DNA of 30,098 bases from JAAFHN01 sp031421855. GTDB taxonomy: Bacteria; Pseudomonadota; Gammaproteobacteria; Burkholderiales; Burkholderiaceae_C. The notes beneath the pieces were generated by a model, which worked only from the letters and a program-made list of their open reading frames with translations, had not been told where the DNA came from and made no database searches. How positions within the stretch are numbered: the first letter of the stretch is position 1; each line of letters opens with the position of its first letter. The DNA is taken from assembly GCA_031421855.1 (NCBI GenBank), contig JANOPN010000005.1, forward strand, positions 1-30,098, read 5' to 3'. Positions 1 to 7,844 of this stretch are shown here, piece after piece. The translations under genes and the position numbers were made by a program.

Positions 1-678
1 AAACTTAAAGTGGCGCGCGCCTCGGGCGTGCAAAGTCGCCATCTCCCTTAAAAACCCGTCCAAGTCAAACGCCCAAGCCGTTTTGTCCAGCGAACTCAAA
101 CAAAACTCGCACTTGAACGGGCAACCCCGCGACGCCTCAACGTACAGCAGCCGCTGGGCCAAATCAGCGTCTTGGTACTCGGCATAAGGCAAATTCAGCT
201 CGTCCAAGTTGGGTTGTTCACCCGCAATGACCTTAGGCAAAACCGCGCGCTGGGTGGGCGAGCCACTCAGCAGCGTGGCACACACTTTGGCAAAAGTCAC
301 GTCGCCCCAGCCGGTGATGATGTGATCCGCGCTCAAGCAAATGTCTTGCTCAAGCGTCTCAAAACTCACCTCAGGGCCGCCCAAAATGATGCGAATCTGT
401 GGCCGAAGTGCTTTGAGCAGCTTCACCACCTGCGTGGTTTGCACCACGTTCCAGATGTACACGCCGAACCCAATGATTTTCGGCTCTGTGTCCGCATCAG
501 CACCCAAAAGCGCTTCAACCATTTCCAGTGGCCGCTGATCAATCACAAACTCATGCAACCGCGCCCGAGCGCGCAGCCCGGGCGCGCCATGCCGATCCAA
601 GTTGGCCAGTAAACACCGCAGCCCCATGCTGGCGTGGATGTATTTGGCGTTGAGGGTGGCGAGAGCGATGTCGGACAT
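1..678 (-). CDS. B12-binding-domain radical SAM protein, partial (3' end off left edge)
   Basis: This is the first 226 codons of a gene read leftward from ATG at 678; no stop occurs before the window edge. The N-terminal ~150 residues look like a cobalamin-binding-type Rossmann domain (KIIGFGVYIWNV near 67-78, IILGGPEVSF near 98-106, ITGWGD near 121-126). A radical SAM start follows, with the 4Fe-4S cysteine triad in RGCPFKCEFC (Cys186, Cys190, Cys193). Proteins of this architecture (often with a C-terminal DUF4080) use SAM and an iron-sulfur cluster for radical chemistry; the substrate cannot be told. The gene is divergent from the patatin-like gene, with only 30 bp between the two chosen starts. 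The family call is strong; the specific function is unknown. Confidence 0.85.
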   Translation of the reverse strand, partial: MSDIALATLNAKYIHASMGLRCLLANLDRHGAPGLRARARLHEFVIDQRPLEMVEALLGADADTEPKIIGFGVYIWNVVQTTQVVKLLKALRPQIRIILGGPEVSFETLEQDICLSADHIITGWGDVTFAKVCATLLSGSPTQRAVLPKVIAGEQPNLDELNLPYAEYQDADLAQRLLYVEASRGCPFKCEFCLSSLDKTAWAFDLDGFLREMATLHARGARHFKF

Positions 679-708
679 GGGGTAGATTATCTGAAATACC
701 ATCAGCCC

Positions 709-1602
709 ATGAGCAAACTAGTTACCAGACGACGGGTGTTGGTGGCCTCGGCTACGGGTGTGGCGGGCATTGGCGCGGGATTGGTGGGCTGCGCCGTGAC
801 GGCCAACATGGATCACGACGGCGACGGCGCGCCGGATTTTGCTGCCACCCAAACGCTTTACCCGAAAGCGCTGGTTTTGAGCTCCGGCGGGCCGCGAGGC
901 TTTGTGCATGTGGGTGTGCTCAAGGCCCTTGCCGAGCTCAAATGGAAGCCTGACCTCGTCGTGGGGTCAAGCGTGGGCTCGTTGGTCGGTGCGCTCTACG
1001 CTGCCGGTGTAGGCTTGGGCGACATCGAGCGCATGGCGATCGAGCTGGGGCCGACTGATTTGGTGCGGCTAAATCCAATAGGTAGCGAGAAACTCAGTGG
1101 CACGGCGCTCGCTGATTTCGTCAACGAACAGCTCGGCAACAAGCGATTTGAGCAGCTGCGCATGCCTTTTGTTGCCACGGCAGTGAGGCAGACGTCGCGC
1201 GAGCTGATTGCGTTTAACCGAGGTGATGTGGGCGTTGCTGTGCAGGCTTCGGCTGCGATTGAGGGGCGATTCACACCAGTGAAAATTCGCGGCGTGACCC
1301 ACGTGGACGCCGATTTGGTGCAGCCCATGCCCGTGCGTTTGGCTCGCCGATTGGGCGCACTCAAGGTGCTGGCCATCGACGCATCGGCTCATGAAAACGA
1401 AGCCCCGCCCGGTGCCGCGTCGTACCGAGCCGGTGACATGCGCAAACGCGCCTTGACTGAGCCTGACGCGCGAGACGCGGACTTGTGCATTCACCCCAAA
1501 TTTGGCTATTGGGTGAGTCTGAGCAAAGAATTTCGCGAGCGCGCCATCACCGCCGGGTATCGCGACACGATGGCAGCCGCGCAAAAAATCGCTGCGCTTT
1601 GA
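709..1602 (+). CDS. Patatin-like phospholipase, predicted Tat/lipoprotein export
   Basis: This is a 297-aa patatin-fold serine hydrolase. The N-terminus has an arginine run (TRRRVLVAS), a hydrophobic stretch and a possible lipobox LVGC (Cys28), suggesting export through Tat and perhaps lipidation. The oxyanion motif is GGPRG (60-64) and the nucleophile elbow is GSSVG (Ser88). The catalytic aspartate is expected in a DG[GA] motif; here the matching segment is HVDADLVQPMP with Asp200, so Asp-Ala-Asp replaces Asp-Gly-Gly/Ala. An upstream in-frame ATG at 634 would overlap the divergent radical SAM start and add 25 residues before the signal sequence, so 709 is preferred. No strong ribosome-binding site is visible. 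Likely a membrane-lipid acyl hydrolase; the substrate is not inferable. Confidence 0.88.
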   Translation: MSKLVTRRRVLVASATGVAGIGAGLVGCAVTANMDHDGDGAPDFAATQTLYPKALVLSSGGPRGFVHVGVLKALAELKWKPDLVVGSSVGSLVGALYAAGVGLGDIERMAIELGPTDLVRLNPIGSEKLSGTALADFVNEQLGNKRFEQLRMPFVATAVRQTSRELIAFNRGDVGVAVQASAAIEGRFTPVKIRGVTHVDADLVQPMPVRLARRLGALKVLAIDASAHENEAPPGAASYRAGDMRKRALTEPDARDADLCIHPKFGYWVSLSKEFRERAITAGYRDTMAAAQKIAAL

Positions 1603-1659
1603 GATGCGTTTGTCGCGACCGCGGCAGGGGTTTTGCGCGACTGCGGCTAGAGTCGACAA

Positions 1660-2391
1660 ATGGGATCACTTCACTGCGTGCGACACGGCCAAGCTTCTTT
1701 TGGCGCGGCCAATTACGATCAACTCAGCCCTTTGGGCGAGCGCCAAGCGCAGGCTTTGGGAAGCTACTGGGCACAGCGGGGCAAAAAATTTGATGCCGTG
1801 ATCGTCGGTACCTTGGCGCGGCATCGCCAAACACTCCAAAACATCGCTCAAACGCTATTTTTAGAGCCAAATCAGTCATTGGTCACCGGATCTATTGGGC
1901 TTGATGCTACTGAATTTATAGCAAACGCCACATCAACCTCCGCGTTAAACGAGTACGACAGCGAGGCGCTCATTCACGCCCAACTGGCCCGTGCACCGCA
2001 GTTTTTGCCCGATTTGCACACGCCCGAGGGCTACAAGGCGCATTTTCGGGTGCTGCGCGACGCGCTGCAGGCCTGGATTGGTGGCGAATTGACTCCCGCG
2101 AGCATGCCCAGTTTTGCCGACTTTCGCTCGGGTATTGCCGAGGTGCTGTCGGGTGTTGCGCTGTCGCCTCGGCGCGAGGTGCTCGTCGTCAGCAGCGGCG
2201 GCCCGCTGTCAACGGCCATGATGCACGTCTTGCAAGCCCCGCCCCTGAGCATGATCGACTTGAACTATCAAATGAAAAACACGGCGGTGACGCGATTCCA
2301 CGTGTCAACCGGCAAGCTGCACTTAAGCGGCTTCAATGACCTGTCGCACCTGGATGCACCGCAGTTTGCTGGCATGCAAACATCGACCTGA
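1660..2391 (+). CDS. Histidine phosphatase family protein (phosphoglycerate mutase-like) carrying an in-frame repeat
   Basis: This 243-aa protein of the histidine phosphatase superfamily has the RHG signature at residues 8-10 and the phosphate-binding arginine in TLARHRQT (51-58). The distal motif, usually SHGG, reads VVSSGGPLS here, so the second catalytic histidine is replaced by serine. I recall this in other proteobacterial members, so it may mark a subfamily rather than decay. Residues 74-88 (LVTGSIGLDATEFIA) are encoded by a copy of a dispersed repeat, between the RHxQT helix and the LNEYDSEA segment, where homologues as I know them have a short loop. The patatin-like gene ends 57 bp upstream. 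Phosphomonoesterase or phosphotransfer activity is plausible; the substrate is unknown. Confidence 0.85.
   Translation: MGSLHCVRHGQASFGAANYDQLSPLGERQAQALGSYWAQRGKKFDAVIVGTLARHRQTLQNIAQTLFLEPNQSLVTGSIGLDATEFIANATSTSALNEYDSEALIHAQLARAPQFLPDLHTPEGYKAHFRVLRDALQAWIGGELTPASMPSFADFRSGIAEVLSGVALSPRREVLVVSSGGPLSTAMMHVLQAPPLSMIDLNYQMKNTAVTRFHVSTGKLHLSGFNDLSHLDAPQFAGMQTST
1879..1923 (+). repeat. Dispersed repeat, copy A (inside histidine phosphatase gene)
   Basis: The 45-nt core starts TTGGTCACCGGATCTATTGG and ends in a small hairpin, TGCTA-loop-TAGCA. It lies in frame in the phosphatase gene and is read as LVTGSIGLDATEFIA. It matches the copy at 5809-5853 (opposite strand) at about four of five bases without gaps and is read there in the same frame. 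Confidence 0.85.
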
Positions 2392-2410
2392 GGTCAGTCA
2401 ATCAGCGCGC

Positions 2411-2854
2411 TCAACCGCAATCAAAGGTCGCTTCAACCTCGATCAAAACCGCGTCATTGGGCAACAAGCGGCTGACTTCGACGACGGTGCTGACGACACC
2501 AGCGGGGTAAAACAAGCTTCGCACACGGTTGTAGGCCGGGTAGTGACGCAGGTCGCGAAAGTACTGCACGAGTCGGGCCACATGCTCTGGCCCCGCGCCG
2601 TACTCAGCGCCCAGGGCCTGAATTCGCTGCAAAACCACATAACTCTGCGCGACGATGGGTGCTTCAAACACGTCAACGCTCAGTTGCCCGGTATCGAAGC
2701 CCAAGGTTTTGAGCTGCGCCCGTGCACTGTCGGGCAGCTGCTCATAGCGGGTGATGACTTCGCGCTGAATGGGGTCAACGGCGACGATTCCGCTGGCGTA
2801 GACGATTCCACCCACGCGTTTCGCTGGTGAGTAGTTGGCTAAGGCTTGGCTCAT
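2411..2854 (-). CDS. RidA family protein (Rid/YER057c/UK114-like)
   Basis: This is a 147-aa single-domain RidA-fold protein. RidA members hydrolyse reactive enamine/imine intermediates released by PLP enzymes; other subfamilies act in pyrimidine or other N-heterocycle catabolism. The segment VVLQRIQALGAEYGAGPEHV, the RVRSLFYP segment with its conserved arginine and the C-terminal LIEVEATF strand fit the family. Length is slightly above the usual ~130 aa. Its ATG overlaps the TGA of the upstream flavoprotein gene as ATGA (2851-2854), so the two are probably translationally coupled. It is convergent with the phosphatase gene, leaving only 19 bp. Which Rid subfamily it belongs to cannot be settled by eye. 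Confidence 0.88.
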   Translation of the reverse strand: MSQALANYSPAKRVGGIVYASGIVAVDPIQREVITRYEQLPDSARAQLKTLGFDTGQLSVDVFEAPIVAQSYVVLQRIQALGAEYGAGPEHVARLVQYFRDLRHYPAYNRVRSLFYPAGVVSTVVEVSRLLPNDAVLIEVEATFDCG

Positions 2855-3444
2855 GGCTTTTCGAAATGCGCTTTAACCCGCGAGCGAAAAGCGTCGCAGT
2901 CAGCTGGGGTGACGTTATTCATGTTGTGCAACTGCAGCCAAGTGGTTTGGACGCGCTTGGCCATTAGCGCCCTCAGGCCGCGCATGAACAGTCGTCGGGC
3001 TGGGTCACCGATCAATTTAAGCCACCACCACGGCGCGCCGCCGTGGGTGACAACGCTCAAGCGGGTGATGTGCTGCAAACCTGGCAGGGCGGCTGCGCCC
3101 TTTTTGGGCGGCGGCAAAAACGCCACACCGGGCAGCCAAACCCGCTCAAGCCAGCCTTTGAGCATGGCCGGTGGCCCATAAAACCAGATCGGGAACACAA
3201 AAACCAAGTGTTCACACCACCTGAGTGCATCGACGTGCGGCTGTACCGCTGCTTCGATTGATTTGGGGTCGGTGACGTACGAGCGCCTCTCGGTCAAGCT
3301 CATGACCGGGTTGAAGTCTTCGGCGTACAAGTCGATGCAGCGAAGTTCATGCCCTGATGCGGCCAACAAAGCCCGCACATCTCGGTACAACGAGGCGCTG
3401 AAGCTGTTGGGGTCGGGGTGGCAGTGCACCACAAGGGTTCGCAC
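2851..3444 (-). CDS. NAD(P)H dehydrogenase (quinone)-like flavodoxin-fold protein
   Basis: This 197-aa protein starts at GTG 3444 (VRTLVVHCHPDPNSFS), 13 bp after the stop of the NMT1-like gene; the longer open frame to 3606 would overlap that gene and adds non-homologous sequence. HCHPDPNSFS is the FMN-phosphate-binding turn of the Flavodoxin_2/NQO1 family, and LVFVFPIWFYGPPAMLKGWLERVW is the characteristic core segment of these NAD(P)H oxidoreductases. Expected role: cytosolic two-electron reduction of quinones or related electrophiles by NAD(P)H. It is in a probable three-gene operon (binding protein, this gene, RidA), with an ATGA overlap to RidA. Confidence 0.87.
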   Translation of the reverse strand: MRTLVVHCHPDPNSFSASLYRDVRALLAASGHELRCIDLYAEDFNPVMSLTERRSYVTDPKSIEAAVQPHVDALRWCEHLVFVFPIWFYGPPAMLKGWLERVWLPGVAFLPPPKKGAAALPGLQHITRLSVVTHGGAPWWWLKLIGDPARRLFMRGLRALMAKRVQTTWLQLHNMNNVTPADCDAFRSRVKAHFEKP

Positions 3445-3457
3445 GCCACCGACTCGC

Positions 3458-4498
3458 TTATTTGCCTGTGAGCTTTTTGCGCACGTCGAGGCCAACGTTT
3501 TTGTTGACAAATTGCAGTGTGGCGACCTTGCTGAGATCGACTTCACCCGGTTTGTAGAGCCCAGATTTGACCATTTTGTCGTGGAAGTCTTTGATGCGCT
3601 CGGCACTCATGGCACCAATGCCCTTGGTTTGCGCCTCGCCGCTGTCGACGATGCCGAGCTTTTTCATCAACTCGATCGATCCGGCAATACCGGCATCGGT
3701 TTGCTCGGGGTTGGCCTTTTTGATGAGCTCATTGGCGGCCTTGTTGTCGCCGTAGAGGTAGTTGTACCAACCGATGATGGAGGCATCAACGAACTTTTGG
3801 ATCAGTTCAGGGCGCTTTTGCACCAGTTCGGTCCGCGTCTCAATGGTCGTGCTGTAGGTTGAAAAACCGTTGTCCGCCAACAGGTGCACCACCGGATCGA
3901 ATCCGCCCTTTTCTTTGATGCTCAAGGGCTCGGAGATGCTGTAGCCCTGCTGCACCGACTTTTTATCGGCCAAAAACGGGCCCACGTTGAAGACATAGGG
4001 CTTGAGGGTTTCGTCTTTGAAGCCGTGCTCGGCCTTCATCCACTGCCAAAAACTGAACTGGCCGTCTTTGCTGATCCACGCGGTTGGGGCTTTGGCGGTG
4101 TCTTTGAAGCTCGTGTAGCCCTGGCCGGGGTGAGCAAAAATGGCTTGCGGGTCTTTTTGGAAGATCGCTGCAACCACGGTGGTGGGCACTTTGTTTTTGA
4201 CGTTATCAAAGGTCTGCAGCAGGTTGCCAGTCATCAAAAAATCAATTTTGCCGATGGCAAGCAACGGGCGATTGTTTGCCTGTGGCCCGCCCATTTGGAT
4301 GTCGACATCGAGTCCGAATTTTTTGTAAGTGCCGTCTGCAACCGCTTGATAAAAGCCACCATGACCCGCCTGCGCACGCCAGTTTGTCGCAAAGCTGACT
4401 TTTTCTTGGGCAAACGCAGTCGCTGCACCAGCGCTGAGTGCCACTACCACGAAGTTGGCGACGAAGTTGGCGAGGAATTTAGATGCGAATGAGCGCAT
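3458..4498 (-). CDS. ABC transporter substrate-binding protein, NMT1/THI5-like
   Basis: This is a 346-aa periplasmic binding protein. ATG 4498 is chosen because it starts a clean Sec signal peptide (MRSFASKFLANF... ending AFA|QE) and has AAGG about 8 nt upstream; the open frame extends to 4618 without coding features. The mature start KVSFATNWRAQAGHGGFYQA is the NMT1/THI5-like signature for pyrimidine (thiamine-precursor-like) and related aromatic ligands. The rest (GKIDFLMTGN, the KDGQFSFWQWMKAEHG hinge region) fits the family. No permease or ATPase lies beside it. The ABC permease/ATPase pair at 17956-19550 lacks a binding protein and is of the same transporter class, so it is a plausible partner. 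Ligand unknown. Confidence 0.87.
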   Translation of the reverse strand: MRSFASKFLANFVANFVVVALSAGAATAFAQEKVSFATNWRAQAGHGGFYQAVADGTYKKFGLDVDIQMGGPQANNRPLLAIGKIDFLMTGNLLQTFDNVKNKVPTTVVAAIFQKDPQAIFAHPGQGYTSFKDTAKAPTAWISKDGQFSFWQWMKAEHGFKDETLKPYVFNVGPFLADKKSVQQGYSISEPLSIKEKGGFDPVVHLLADNGFSTYSTTIETRTELVQKRPELIQKFVDASIIGWYNYLYGDNKAANELIKKANPEQTDAGIAGSIELMKKLGIVDSGEAQTKGIGAMSAERIKDFHDKMVKSGLYKPGEVDLSKVATLQFVNKNVGLDVRKKLTGK

Positions 4499-4563
4499 GG
4501 GCTGCCTTTGGTTGGATTGACGAGCGTTGAGACAGCAGAAGATACCAAATTTTCGAATGGGTT

Positions 4564-6216
4564 TTAGCGGCGGGTTGTGCCTTTGAACTTGTCGCGAGCG
4601 GCGCTGAGGGCATGCCAAAACGCAGGGGTTTGTGTGGCGCTGAAGTTCACGCGCATGAGGCTGCTGGGGCGGCGTTCGGCATAAAACAAGCTCCCTGGTG
4701 CGACCAAAAACCCGGCATCAAGCAACAAAGGGGCCAAATCGTCGGTATCGGCGCCGACATCAACCCAGCCAAACAAGCCTGCCGGCTCGGCGGCGAATCG
4801 ACAACCCGCTTGCAAACCCAGTTTGACGCTGGCTCGGCGGGCGCTTTGCAGTTGGTTTCGCACGCGTTCGCAGTGTTTTCTGAGTTGCCCTTGCTCGATG
4901 ATGCGGGCCAAGGCTTTTTCAAGCAGGGCGGGGGTTGTCAGCGTGGCCAACATCTTCGTGTCCACGAGCTGCGACACCAAGCTCGGCGGCGCGGCCAAGA
5001 AGCCAATGCGCCAATTGGGTGCAATCGCTTTGGCAAAACCACCCACGTAGATGACTCGGTCAAGCGCGTCGGCGCAGTCGTGCGCGGCAATGCGGGTGGT
5101 GTGGTCAGGCGCAAAATGTGCGTAGGTGTCGTCTTCCAAGATGTGAAAGTCGTGTTCTTTGGCGAGTTGCAGCACTTGGTGGGCGCTTGACGGGCTCAGG
5201 CAGGCGCCCGTTGGGTTGTGCAGCACGCTCACACTCACAAACAACTTGGGGCGCAGTGCGGGGTCAGCCACGCTGCAATGGCGGCGCATGACCTCGATAT
5301 CGGGGCCGTCGGGGCCGCGAGGTACGCCCAAAACCCGCATGCCCAAAGCGGCGAGGCGCGCAAACTCCACCACCCAGCCGGGCTCTTCGACCATCACTGC
5401 ATCACCCGCTCGCAACAAAGTGCGGCTGGCAATGTCAAGGGCGTGGGTGGCCCCCAAGGTGGTGACGATTTGCTCTGGCGCGCAGCGAATGGCAAAGCCA
5501 GCAAGCCGCTGGGCCAGTGCGGTGCGAAGCTGCAAGTCGCCTGCGGGGTCTCCGTATTCGAGCGAAAACCCGTTCAAACCCGAGCCTGCACAAACATGGC
5601 GCACGGCGCTGGCCAAAAACGGTGTGTCCATCCACTCGGCGGGCAACACGCCCATGCTCGGCTGAAGTTGGGTGCTGGGGCTGTTGAACATCGCACGCAC
5701 CAAGGCCATGGCGTGGGTTGGCGCGGGCATGACCCGAGGCAACGCGGCAGCGACTTGCAACCCACGACTGCTTTGAGCCGAAGTGAACAACTCATTGCGC
5801 AAACGATATGCTATGTTTTCAGTAGCATTAAACTCAATGGATCCGGTGACCAAGGGGCTATTTTCATCAAAAATGATGCTTGAGGGGTCATTTTGGGCAC
5901 TTTTGGGGCCAGTCGCGGGTCGAGCCTGCGCCCGAACGAAAAAGCCGCGCTGGGCGCGCGCCTCGACCCAGCCTTGGGCAATCAAGCGGTCGTAGGCGGC
6001 AACAACGGTGTGGGCGCTGACTGCGTGGGTTTGTGCGCTGGCCCGAACCGACGGCAAACGCGCGCCCACAGGGTAAATTTGCTGTCGAATGCGCTCTTTG
6101 AAGCGCGCAGCGAGCTGCTCGACCAAACCCACGCTGGCGCTGCGCACCAAGGTGTTCGCCTTAGGGTCGTTGCTTGAGCTGGATTCGCGCTGCAGGTTGG
6201 TCACGGCGGTGTTCAT
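4564..6216 (-). CDS. MocR/PdxR-type regulator: GntR wHTH fused to aminotransferase domain
   Basis: The 550-aa chimeric regulator has a GntR winged helix at ~28-97 (PVGARLPSVRASAQ, VVAAYDRLIAQGWVEARAQRGFFV). A linker of ~100-160 leads to a fold-type-I aminotransferase domain. The PLP lysine is in GGFAKAIAPNWRIGF, with upstream LHNPTGACLS and EDDTYAHF segments. MocR regulators bind PLP and control a divergent gene set. Here the divergent LysE-EamA-aminotransferase-ABM-PhzF operon is the obvious target. The protein is longer than the usual 450-500 aa. Part of the extra length is an in-frame repeat encoding LVTGSIEFNATENIA (122-136) in the linker. The NMT1-like gene lies 65 bp downstream on the same strand. 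Confidence 0.9.
   Translation of the reverse strand: MNTAVTNLQRESSSSNDPKANTLVRSASVGLVEQLAARFKERIRQQIYPVGARLPSVRASAQTHAVSAHTVVAAYDRLIAQGWVEARAQRGFFVRAQARPATGPKSAQNDPSSIIFDENSPLVTGSIEFNATENIAYRLRNELFTSAQSSRGLQVAAALPRVMPAPTHAMALVRAMFNSPSTQLQPSMGVLPAEWMDTPFLASAVRHVCAGSGLNGFSLEYGDPAGDLQLRTALAQRLAGFAIRCAPEQIVTTLGATHALDIASRTLLRAGDAVMVEEPGWVVEFARLAALGMRVLGVPRGPDGPDIEVMRRHCSVADPALRPKLFVSVSVLHNPTGACLSPSSAHQVLQLAKEHDFHILEDDTYAHFAPDHTTRIAAHDCADALDRVIYVGGFAKAIAPNWRIGFLAAPPSLVSQLVDTKMLATLTTPALLEKALARIIEQGQLRKHCERVRNQLQSARRASVKLGLQAGCRFAAEPAGLFGWVDVGADTDDLAPLLLDAGFLVAPGSLFYAERRPSSLMRVNFSATQTPAFWHALSAARDKFKGTTRR
5809..5853 (-). repeat. Dispersed repeat, copy B (inside MocR-type regulator linker)
   Basis: Read on the minus strand, the 45-nt core starts TTGGTCACCGGATCCATTGA and ends TGCTACTGAAAACATAGCA, a short hairpin. 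It is translated as LVTGSIEFNATENIA, in the same reading frame as copy A in the histidine phosphatase. Confidence 0.85.
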
Positions 6217-6235
6217 GGTGTGTGGTTCAGGCTTC

Positions 6236-6283
6236 CAATACAGAAATTCGAATTGATCGACAAACTGTGTTGCTACTGTATTG
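6236..6283. promoter_or_regulatory. Candidate MocR operator in the divergent promoter region
   Basis: CAATACAG (6236-6243) and its exact reverse complement CTGTATTG (6276-6283) are 40 bp apart start-to-start, close to four helical turns, with a perfect palindrome AATTCGAATT (6245-6254) between them. The block sits in the 102-bp gap between the divergent MocR-type gene and the lysE-like gene, where an autoregulatory operator would be expected. Inference from position and symmetry only. Confidence 0.55.
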
Positions 6284-6318
6284 TTTGATGCGGTGATTTT
6301 GCACCTAAACTTGGTCGA

Positions 6319-6930
6319 ATGACTGGATCTGAATACATCGCCCTCTTGACATTGGCCACCGCCATGAGTTTTAGCCCAGGGCCAAACAACACCTTGTCGG
6401 CTGCCATGGCAGCCAATGGCGGGTTGCGCAGCGCCGTGCCATTTGTTTGTGCGGTCCCGGTGGGCTGGGGTTTGTTAGCTGGCCTTTGCGCTTTGGGCTT
6501 GGGCGCGATGGTGCTCAAGGTGCCGGCGCTTCACTGGGGCATCAAGATTTTGGGCACGGGGTATTTGCTGTTCATGGCGTATCGGCTGATTCGGGCAAAG
6601 CCGGTCTCTCCCGCTTCGCCCGCCACGACCGACACGTCCATTCGCTTGGGCTTCGTTCAGGGTGTGGCCATGCAGTTTGTCAACATCAAGGCCTGGATGC
6701 TGGCGCTGGCGATTTCTGCGGGTTGGGTGGTCGGGCGCGCCGACATGTGGGAGCGGCTGATCATTGTTGCGCCCACGATGATGGCGTTTGCGTTCACCAG
6801 CAACTTGAGCTACGCCGTCATGGGCGCGGTGCTGCGCGAGTGGCTCGGCGTTGGCAATCGGCTGGTTTGGTTCAATCGGGCCATGGCAACGATCTTGATT
6901 GCAACCAGTATTTGGATGTTCACGATATGA
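6319..6930 (+). CDS. LysE/RhtB family amino-acid exporter
   Basis: This 203-aa inner-membrane protein has about six hydrophobic segments. The N-terminal MSFSPGPNNTLSAAMAANGG is the LysE/RhtB family signature, and GIKILGTGYLLFMAYRLIR closes the third segment as in the family. These translocators export amino acids or derivatives driven by the proton gradient. The length is typical (~205 aa). It is the first gene of a plus-strand operon divergent from the MocR-type regulator; its TGA overlaps the ATG of the next gene (ATGA at 6927-6930). No strong Shine-Dalgarno is visible before ATG 6319. The substrate is unknown; context suggests an amino compound handled by the downstream aminotransferase. 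Confidence 0.9.
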   Translation: MTGSEYIALLTLATAMSFSPGPNNTLSAAMAANGGLRSAVPFVCAVPVGWGLLAGLCALGLGAMVLKVPALHWGIKILGTGYLLFMAYRLIRAKPVSPASPATTDTSIRLGFVQGVAMQFVNIKAWMLALAISAGWVVGRADMWERLIIVAPTMMAFAFTSNLSYAVMGAVLREWLGVGNRLVWFNRAMATILIATSIWMFTI

Positions 6931-7841
6931 CTGATGAAGCCCATCGTCGCCGCGAAAACCTGGGGCTGTGGATGGGTTTATTGGGTGTCACGCTCTTTGC
7001 CGCGACCCTGCCGATGACCAAACTAGCCGTTGGCGCGCCCAGCGAACCCCAACTCACCGCTTGGTTTGTCACGTTTGGCCGCGCTGCAGTCGCTGGCATT
7101 TTGTCGGTGGCGTATTTGCTTGTCACCCGCGCCAAATTTCCCGCTCGCGGCCTGTGGCCCTTGATTGCGTTCACCGCATGCGGCGTGGTGGTGGGTTTTC
7201 CGCTGTTCATGGCGTTGGCACTGCAAACCGTGCCGAGCAACCATGGCGCGGTCGTCACCGGCATTTTGCCGCTGGCCACCGCTGCGGTCGCGGCGGTTTG
7301 GTTCAAGCAGCGGCCGAGCACGGGGTTTTGGCTTTTTGCGGTGTTGGGCAGTGCGTTGGTGGTGGGTTTCATGGCTATTCGTGCCGGCGGCTTGTATTTG
7401 GGAGCGGCCAACGTGTTCTTGTTGTTGGCCATGACCAGCGCCGCATTGGGCTACGTGGGTGGCGCGCGGCTCACGCCGCACTTGGGCGCTGAAGGCGTCA
7501 TTTGCTGGGTGCTCGTGTTGTCGCTGCCCTTGACGCTTGCCGTGAGCTGGGTGCATTGGCCAGCCCGTGTTGAGGTGATTTCAGTCAGCGCATGGAGTGG
7601 CTTTGCCTATGTGTCAATCGTATCCATGTGGTTGGGATTTTTTGCTTGGTACCGGGGTTTGGCCATGGGTGGCGCAGTTCGGGTGAGCCAAGTTCAGCTG
7701 GTGCAGCCGTTTTTGTCAATGCTGATCGCTGCGCCGCTGCTCGGCGAGCGCATTGATGCGCTCACAATCGGGTTTTTGGTCGCCGTGATTGCCACGGTGT
7801 TTTTCGGCAAAAAGATGGCCGTCGCGCCCAAAGGAGAGTAA
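6927..7841 (+). CDS. EamA/DMT family transporter
   Basis: This is a 304-aa membrane protein with about ten transmembrane segments and two EamA repeats, typical in length for the drug/metabolite transporter superfamily. ATG 6927 overlaps the lysE-like stop as ATGA; the frame is open much further upstream, but that part is the out-of-frame shadow of the lysE-like gene. The C-terminal repeat contains QLVQPFLSMLIAAPLLGERI, the usual end-of-family motif. DMT proteins often export amino acids or metabolites. Placement behind a LysE-type exporter gives the operon two different efflux proteins. Confidence 0.9.
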   Translation: MTDEAHRRRENLGLWMGLLGVTLFAATLPMTKLAVGAPSEPQLTAWFVTFGRAAVAGILSVAYLLVTRAKFPARGLWPLIAFTACGVVVGFPLFMALALQTVPSNHGAVVTGILPLATAAVAAVWFKQRPSTGFWLFAVLGSALVVGFMAIRAGGLYLGAANVFLLLAMTSAALGYVGGARLTPHLGAEGVICWVLVLSLPLTLAVSWVHWPARVEVISVSAWSGFAYVSIVSMWLGFFAWYRGLAMGGAVRVSQVQLVQPFLSMLIAAPLLGERIDALTIGFLVAVIATVFFGKKMAVAPKGE

Positions 7842-7844
7842 GTG

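Noticed and set aside
3884..4492. Long open frame antisense to the NMT1-like gene
   Set aside because: It lies wholly within a gene with a clear signal peptide and family motifs and has no recognisable features of its own.
5218..5883. 221-codon frame opposite the MocR-type regulator
   Set aside because: Antisense to the PLP domain, with no family motif.
6447..6926. N-terminal extension of the EamA-type transporter
   Set aside because: This part is the out-of-frame shadow of the lysE-like gene; ATG 6927 with an ATGA overlap fits family length.
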